From: an uncultured Candidatus Poseidoniales archaeon
GTDB lineage: Archaea; Thermoplasmatota; Poseidoniia; Poseidoniales; Poseidoniaceae
Direction: 5' to 3'
Length of the DNA stretch: 64,000 nt
Assembly (NCBI GenBank): GCA_905182125.1
Contig: CAJJAV010000009.1
Location: forward strand, 41,332-105,331
Of the stretch, positions 61,031-64,000 are shown piece after piece. Made by a program: the position numbers and the translations under genes. Below the pieces are notes generated by a model. It had not been told where the DNA came from and ran no database searches. It saw only the letters and a program-made list of their open reading frames with translations. Numbering within the stretch: position 1 is the first letter of the stretch; every line of letters starts with the position of its first letter.

Positions 61031-64000
61031 TCAGTCTCGGCGGCCGGAAAGCACTGCTGCTCCAAGGAACGCAAGAACGCCCAATGCAGATGTGAATCCT
61101 GGCATACCTTCGCTGGTAACCTCGACATCACTGATATCGCCTGTGCTGCCATCGCCGGTGGCGACAACGGTGAGGGTTCCGGATTCAGCGTGGTAGCCAT
61201 CGGTCCATGAGATGTCGATGGAGAAGTTACCACCGGTGCCTGCAGGGAGAGCGAAGCTCATCCAACTCCAAGCGTATCCCATGCTGGTGTTGGTCTCGTT
61301 TCCAAGTGCGCTCGTGAGGGTAACGGTCATGTTACCGCCCTCAGGATCCCAGCAGTAGATTCCGATATCGTAAGCAGCGTCGTCAGCGAGGGTAATGATT
61401 CGGTCGCCGCCAGTTGCTTCATCAACGCCTTGTTCGGACATTATTGTGCCGTTAGCGAAGGTGACTGTGTAGAACCAGTCACAGATTGGGAGAAGGTTCA
61501 TTTCTTCATCTTCCCATGTCCAATCTTCGTCTTCTTCCTCAGGCATAGCGCTGTCTTCAACCTTAACGAGGTTGAATGTAACCGTGCCGCTTGCATCGCA
61601 GTTGTCGTTTTCTCCATACCACATGTTGTTGGTTTCTTCATAGGTGAACACAAGTTCATCGCCTGTGGTCACGACACTGGAAATATCCCAAGATTCGCTG
61701 TTGTGGACACGGACTGTGTATTCACAGACCTCATCTTCAGTGAAGTCTTCTCCTGCACCGCCGTCGTCTTCAACATCGGTGTTGTCCACAACGAATGTGT
61801 GGCTGGTGGAATTGTCGTAGGTGTCTGTCACTGGGAATTCAATCACGGTTCCAATCCGGATGAAGACAACATCGTCGCCTTCGAGCAATCCGTCAATTTC
61901 GACCCAAAAGTCAACAGCAGTTCCATTGGTTCCATCGAGGGTCAAACCTTGAGAAATATCATCAACATTGAGGCTCATTGCGTACAGTGCCATGAGCATC
62001 TCAACTTCAGATTGATCAAGAACGCTGTCGTTGTTACCGTACATAGCGTCGGCCATCATCGAGAGGCTCTGAATTTCTTCAGCGTTGTCGATGACAGCAA
62101 GTTCAACAAGCACAAGTTGCATTGTTTGATCGTTCCACTGTTCGAACCAAACGTCTGTGGTATCAAAGTCGATATCGACGCCTTGATTGTCATCGTCACC
62201 GGTGGATTGGTTTCCATCGCCGCCATCGCCTGGGGATTGACTCATGTCAGTCCACAGGTAACCAGCAGTTTCGCAAGATGTAGCATCCGTGAAGCCTCCG
62301 ACGACAACGTGGTTGACCATATCGTAGCAAACCATTTCAGTTTCTTCACCGTCATCGCCGCCCATATCGCCTTCGTCTTCTTCAGAGTCTAAGGCATAGT
62401 AGAATTCTGGGAATTCAGATGCGTTCAGCAATCCGTTCGAGTCAGCATCCATGAAACCAAACAAAACACCGAGGTATTCTTCTTCAATTGTTGAGAGAGT
62501 TTCGTCTTGGTTTTCAGCATCTGCGTTGAGGAAAGCGATTGTTTCCGTAAGTGAAACACTTCCATCACCGTCAGCATCAATCAGGACCATCATTTGAGCA
62601 GGGGTCGGAATGTATTCTTCCTCACTTTCCATGTGTGCATAGAAACCGCCAAATTCGTTGTGGTCAAGCAATCCGTCTCCGTTGGCATCATGGAATTCAA
62701 AGATCCAACCGAGCATCATGAGTTCTTCCGCAGTTTCATCTCCAGAGGTCATGCTAGCAAGGATTTCAGAAAGGCTGAGTTGGTCGTCTCCGTTCGTGTC
62801 CGACATAAGGAGGATTGCATCAGAATCAAGATCAGTCCATTCGCAGAACTCGCCGTCGGAAGGTGCGGTGTCGCCAGCCATCAAATCGGTCTCATACCCT
62901 TCTTCGTCTTCGAATGTTCCTTCGGCTAGGATTGGCTCCCCTGCCATGACTTCATAGCAGTAGTCGCCCATGAGTTCGTCAACGACTTCGTAAAATCCGT
63001 AGAATTCATCATCGTCGAGCATTTCATTGCCATCGACATCTGCGTTGTTGAAGATGTTCGTGTAGAACGTGGTCATTTGACTTGCATCAGATTGGTTTTC
63101 TTCAACCATAACGAGGATTTCAGAGAGCGTGATGCTTCCATCTTGGTCCGCATCGAGCATCATCATCATCAGTTCATAGCCTTCTTCATCAGAATCGTCG
63201 TCACCCATATTGTCCATTTCATACAAGAAAGAGAGGAATTCATAAAGATCGAGTTCCATGTCATCGTTCATGTCTTCTGAGAGGAAAAGGTTCGTAATCA
63301 TGTTCCTGGTTGAATTGTCCATTGGTTCTTCACCGACTTCTTCGCTCATGTTGTCCATGGCGTCTAGGAATTCATCGACGGAGATGTTACCGCTCATGTC
63401 TGTGTCGTACATATCAAACATCATTTGATCGTAATCGTAATCGCTAACCCAGCCCTGAATGATCGAGATTACAGTTCCGTCTGCGAGAATGAGGGTGAAG
63501 GTTACCCAGTACTCGTTGTCTGTGAGGTTGTTTTCTTCCATGTCGATTGACCAAGAACTATTTGTGCTGGTACCGTTGTAAACCGTGTTCCCATTGTTAT
63601 CTTGAAGTTCAACAGTTGCATACGACCAATCGCCTTGTTCGTAGAACCAGATATACAAGTACCCATTCGAGAGGGAAAACTCTGCAGTGGTGGGGCCACC
63701 ATCGTCGCTGTAATACCAGGCAAGGAATTCATTGAACTCAAGCATGCTGTCGTTCGCATCTTCGGTGTCGTTCTCTTCAGCCCAGCCAGTATCCCACATC
63801 GCCATCTCTTCAAGGAGTTCTGTTTCCTCAGTGCTGTTCAATGCGGATTCATTGTTTTGAGATCGCATCAAGTTCTCGTGATTGATGAGTTCAGTCCCGT
63901 TGATTGCACCATCGCCATCAACATCGACTTCATTGAATGTGTCTTCTGCTTCAGTGTCCAAGGTGGGCATTTCACAAACGCTTCCGTTAGCCATGCAGAT
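61031..64000 (-). CDS. EF-hand-rich secreted protein with PGF-CTERM-like sorting signal (N-terminus outside window)
   Basis: The frame is open to the window edge, so the true start and signal peptide lie beyond 64000; about 989 residues are visible. Nine or so EF-hand-like loops are present along the first 560 residues, for example DVDGDGAINGTEL, DTDMSGNISVDEF, DADQDGSITLSEI, DTNGDDQLSLSEI, DANGDGLLDHNEF and DADGDGSVSLTET; later parts (about 600-960) are Ig-like beta domains. It ends EGMPGFTSALGVLAFLGAAV then LSGRRD: a P-G-F motif, hydrophobic stretch and basic end, matching the PGF-CTERM signal processed by archaeosortase A. This would be the only protein here anchored by cleavage and lipid attachment, not by a retained helix and tail. 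Confidence 0.8.
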   Translation of the reverse strand: MCMANGSVCEMPTLDTEAEDTFNEVDVDGDGAINGTELINHENLMRSQNNESALNSTEETELLEEMAMWDTGWAEENDTEDANDSMLEFNEFLAWYYSDDGGPTTAEFSLSNGYLYIWFYEQGDWSYATVELQDNNGNTVYNGTSTNSSWSIDMEENNLTDNEYWVTFTLILADGTVISIIQGWVSDYDYDQMMFDMYDTDMSGNISVDEFLDAMDNMSEEVGEEPMDNSTRNMITNLFLSEDMNDDMELDLYEFLSFLYEMDNMGDDDSDEEGYELMMMMLDADQDGSITLSEILVMVEENQSDASQMTTFYTNIFNNADVDGNEMLDDDEFYGFYEVVDELMGDYCYEVMAGEPILAEGTFEDEEGYETDLMAGDTAPSDGEFCEWTDLDSDAILLMSDTNGDDQLSLSEILASMTSGDETAEELMMLGWIFEFHDANGDGLLDHNEFGGFYAHMESEEEYIPTPAQMMVLIDADGDGSVSLTETIAFLNADAENQDETLSTIEEEYLGVLFGFMDADSNGLLNASEFPEFYYALDSEEDEGDMGGDDGEETEMVCYDMVNHVVVGGFTDATSCETAGYLWTDMSQSPGDGGDGNQSTGDDDNQGVDIDFDTTDVWFEQWNDQTMQLVLVELAVIDNAEEIQSLSMMADAMYGNNDSVLDQSEVEMLMALYAMSLNVDDISQGLTLDGTNGTAVDFWVEIDGLLEGDDVVFIRIGTVIEFPVTDTYDNSTSHTFVVDNTDVEDDGGAGEDFTEDEVCEYTVRVHNSESWDISSVVTTGDELVFTYEETNNMWYGENDNCDASGTVTFNLVKVEDSAMPEEEDEDWTWEDEEMNLLPICDWFYTVTFANGTIMSEQGVDEATGGDRIITLADDAAYDIGIYCWDPEGGNMTVTLTSALGNETNTSMGYAWSWMSFALPAGTGGNFSIDISWTDGYHAESGTLTVVATGDGSTGDISDVEVTSEGMPGFTSALGVLAFLGAAVLSGRRD

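Noticed and set aside
61430..62392. 320-residue open frame opposite the EF-hand protein
   Set aside because: It is antisense to a clearly coding, domain-bearing gene; long opposite frames arise from the strong codon bias of acidic repeats. The predicted sequence has no recognisable fold.

Overview
The window looks like part of the genome of an uncultured planktonic euryarchaeote, most probably Marine Group II (Candidatus Poseidoniales) or a close Thermoplasmatota relative. This is an inference. The visible support is: an archaeal wyosine-pathway Taw2/TYW2 enzyme, a tRNA-Phe without encoded CCA, T/A-rich boxes about 25-30 bases before several start codons (leaderless-type archaeal promoters), GGTGA-type Shine-Dalgarno sites only inside operons, and many very large acidic surface proteins ending in a membrane segment plus a long cytoplasmic tail. 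Bacterial-type genes (uvrC, RNase PH, Taq-type carboxypeptidase, NUDIX-MBL fusion) are mixed in, as is usual in such genomes. Genes are packed on both strands; no stretch over about 150 bases lacks a gene. I see no rRNA, CRISPR array, insertion sequence or phage.

Layout. 1-1500: end of an ABC-transporter ATPase with an extra C-terminal zinc ribbon, a DUF3817 membrane protein and an unknown coiled-coil protein. 1500-3900: cupin, winged-helix regulator, a 24-bp near-perfect palindrome, then an AT-rich mini-operon of three tiny proteins and a membrane protein, all unrecognised. 3900-6700: phosphoglycerate mutase, DUF1499 protein, JAMM-motif protein, acidic protein with a Trp-rich tail. 6600-11100 (minus strand): two multipass proteins, a membrane-anchored S15-type peptidase coupled to a single-domain response regulator, and a small membrane protein. 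11200-21200: secreted cyclophilin, Taw2, a 1066-residue surface protein, UvrC, a winged-helix/STAND ATPase and two stand-alone AsnC ligand-binding domains.

21250-44300 is the surface-protein region: a 1620-residue beta-helix/Ig-like protein, a sialidase-like BNR protein, two proteins built from a calcium-binding repeat (851 and 2093 residues), an anchored protein with a Trp-rich tail, a DUF4105/Lnb-like protein and a cytoplasmic EF-hand/zinc-ribbon protein. Two glycosyltransferases and a TPMT methyltransferase are embedded here, so glycosylation of these surface proteins is plausible. Thiamine pyrophosphokinase also lies here.

44300-60900 is mostly housekeeping: M29-type aminopeptidase, M32 carboxypeptidase, dihydroorotase, a MogA/MoaB protein, a large membrane protein, tRNA-Phe(GAA), RNase PH, thiolase, a DEAD-box helicase with a Gly-rich tail interrupted by a one-base frameshift, the ribosome-quality-control factor RqcH/NFACT, a quinone-oxidoreductase-like MDR enzyme and a NUDIX-MBL fusion. 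61031-64000 holds the C-terminal 988 or so residues of an EF-hand-rich secreted protein ending in a PGF-CTERM-like sorting signal.

The main links between genes are the calcium-binding, membrane-anchored surface proteins with possible glycosylation and sorting functions, the peptidases (S15, M29, M32) that suit a protein-degrading heterotroph, and Taw2 together with its likely substrate tRNA-Phe (G37).
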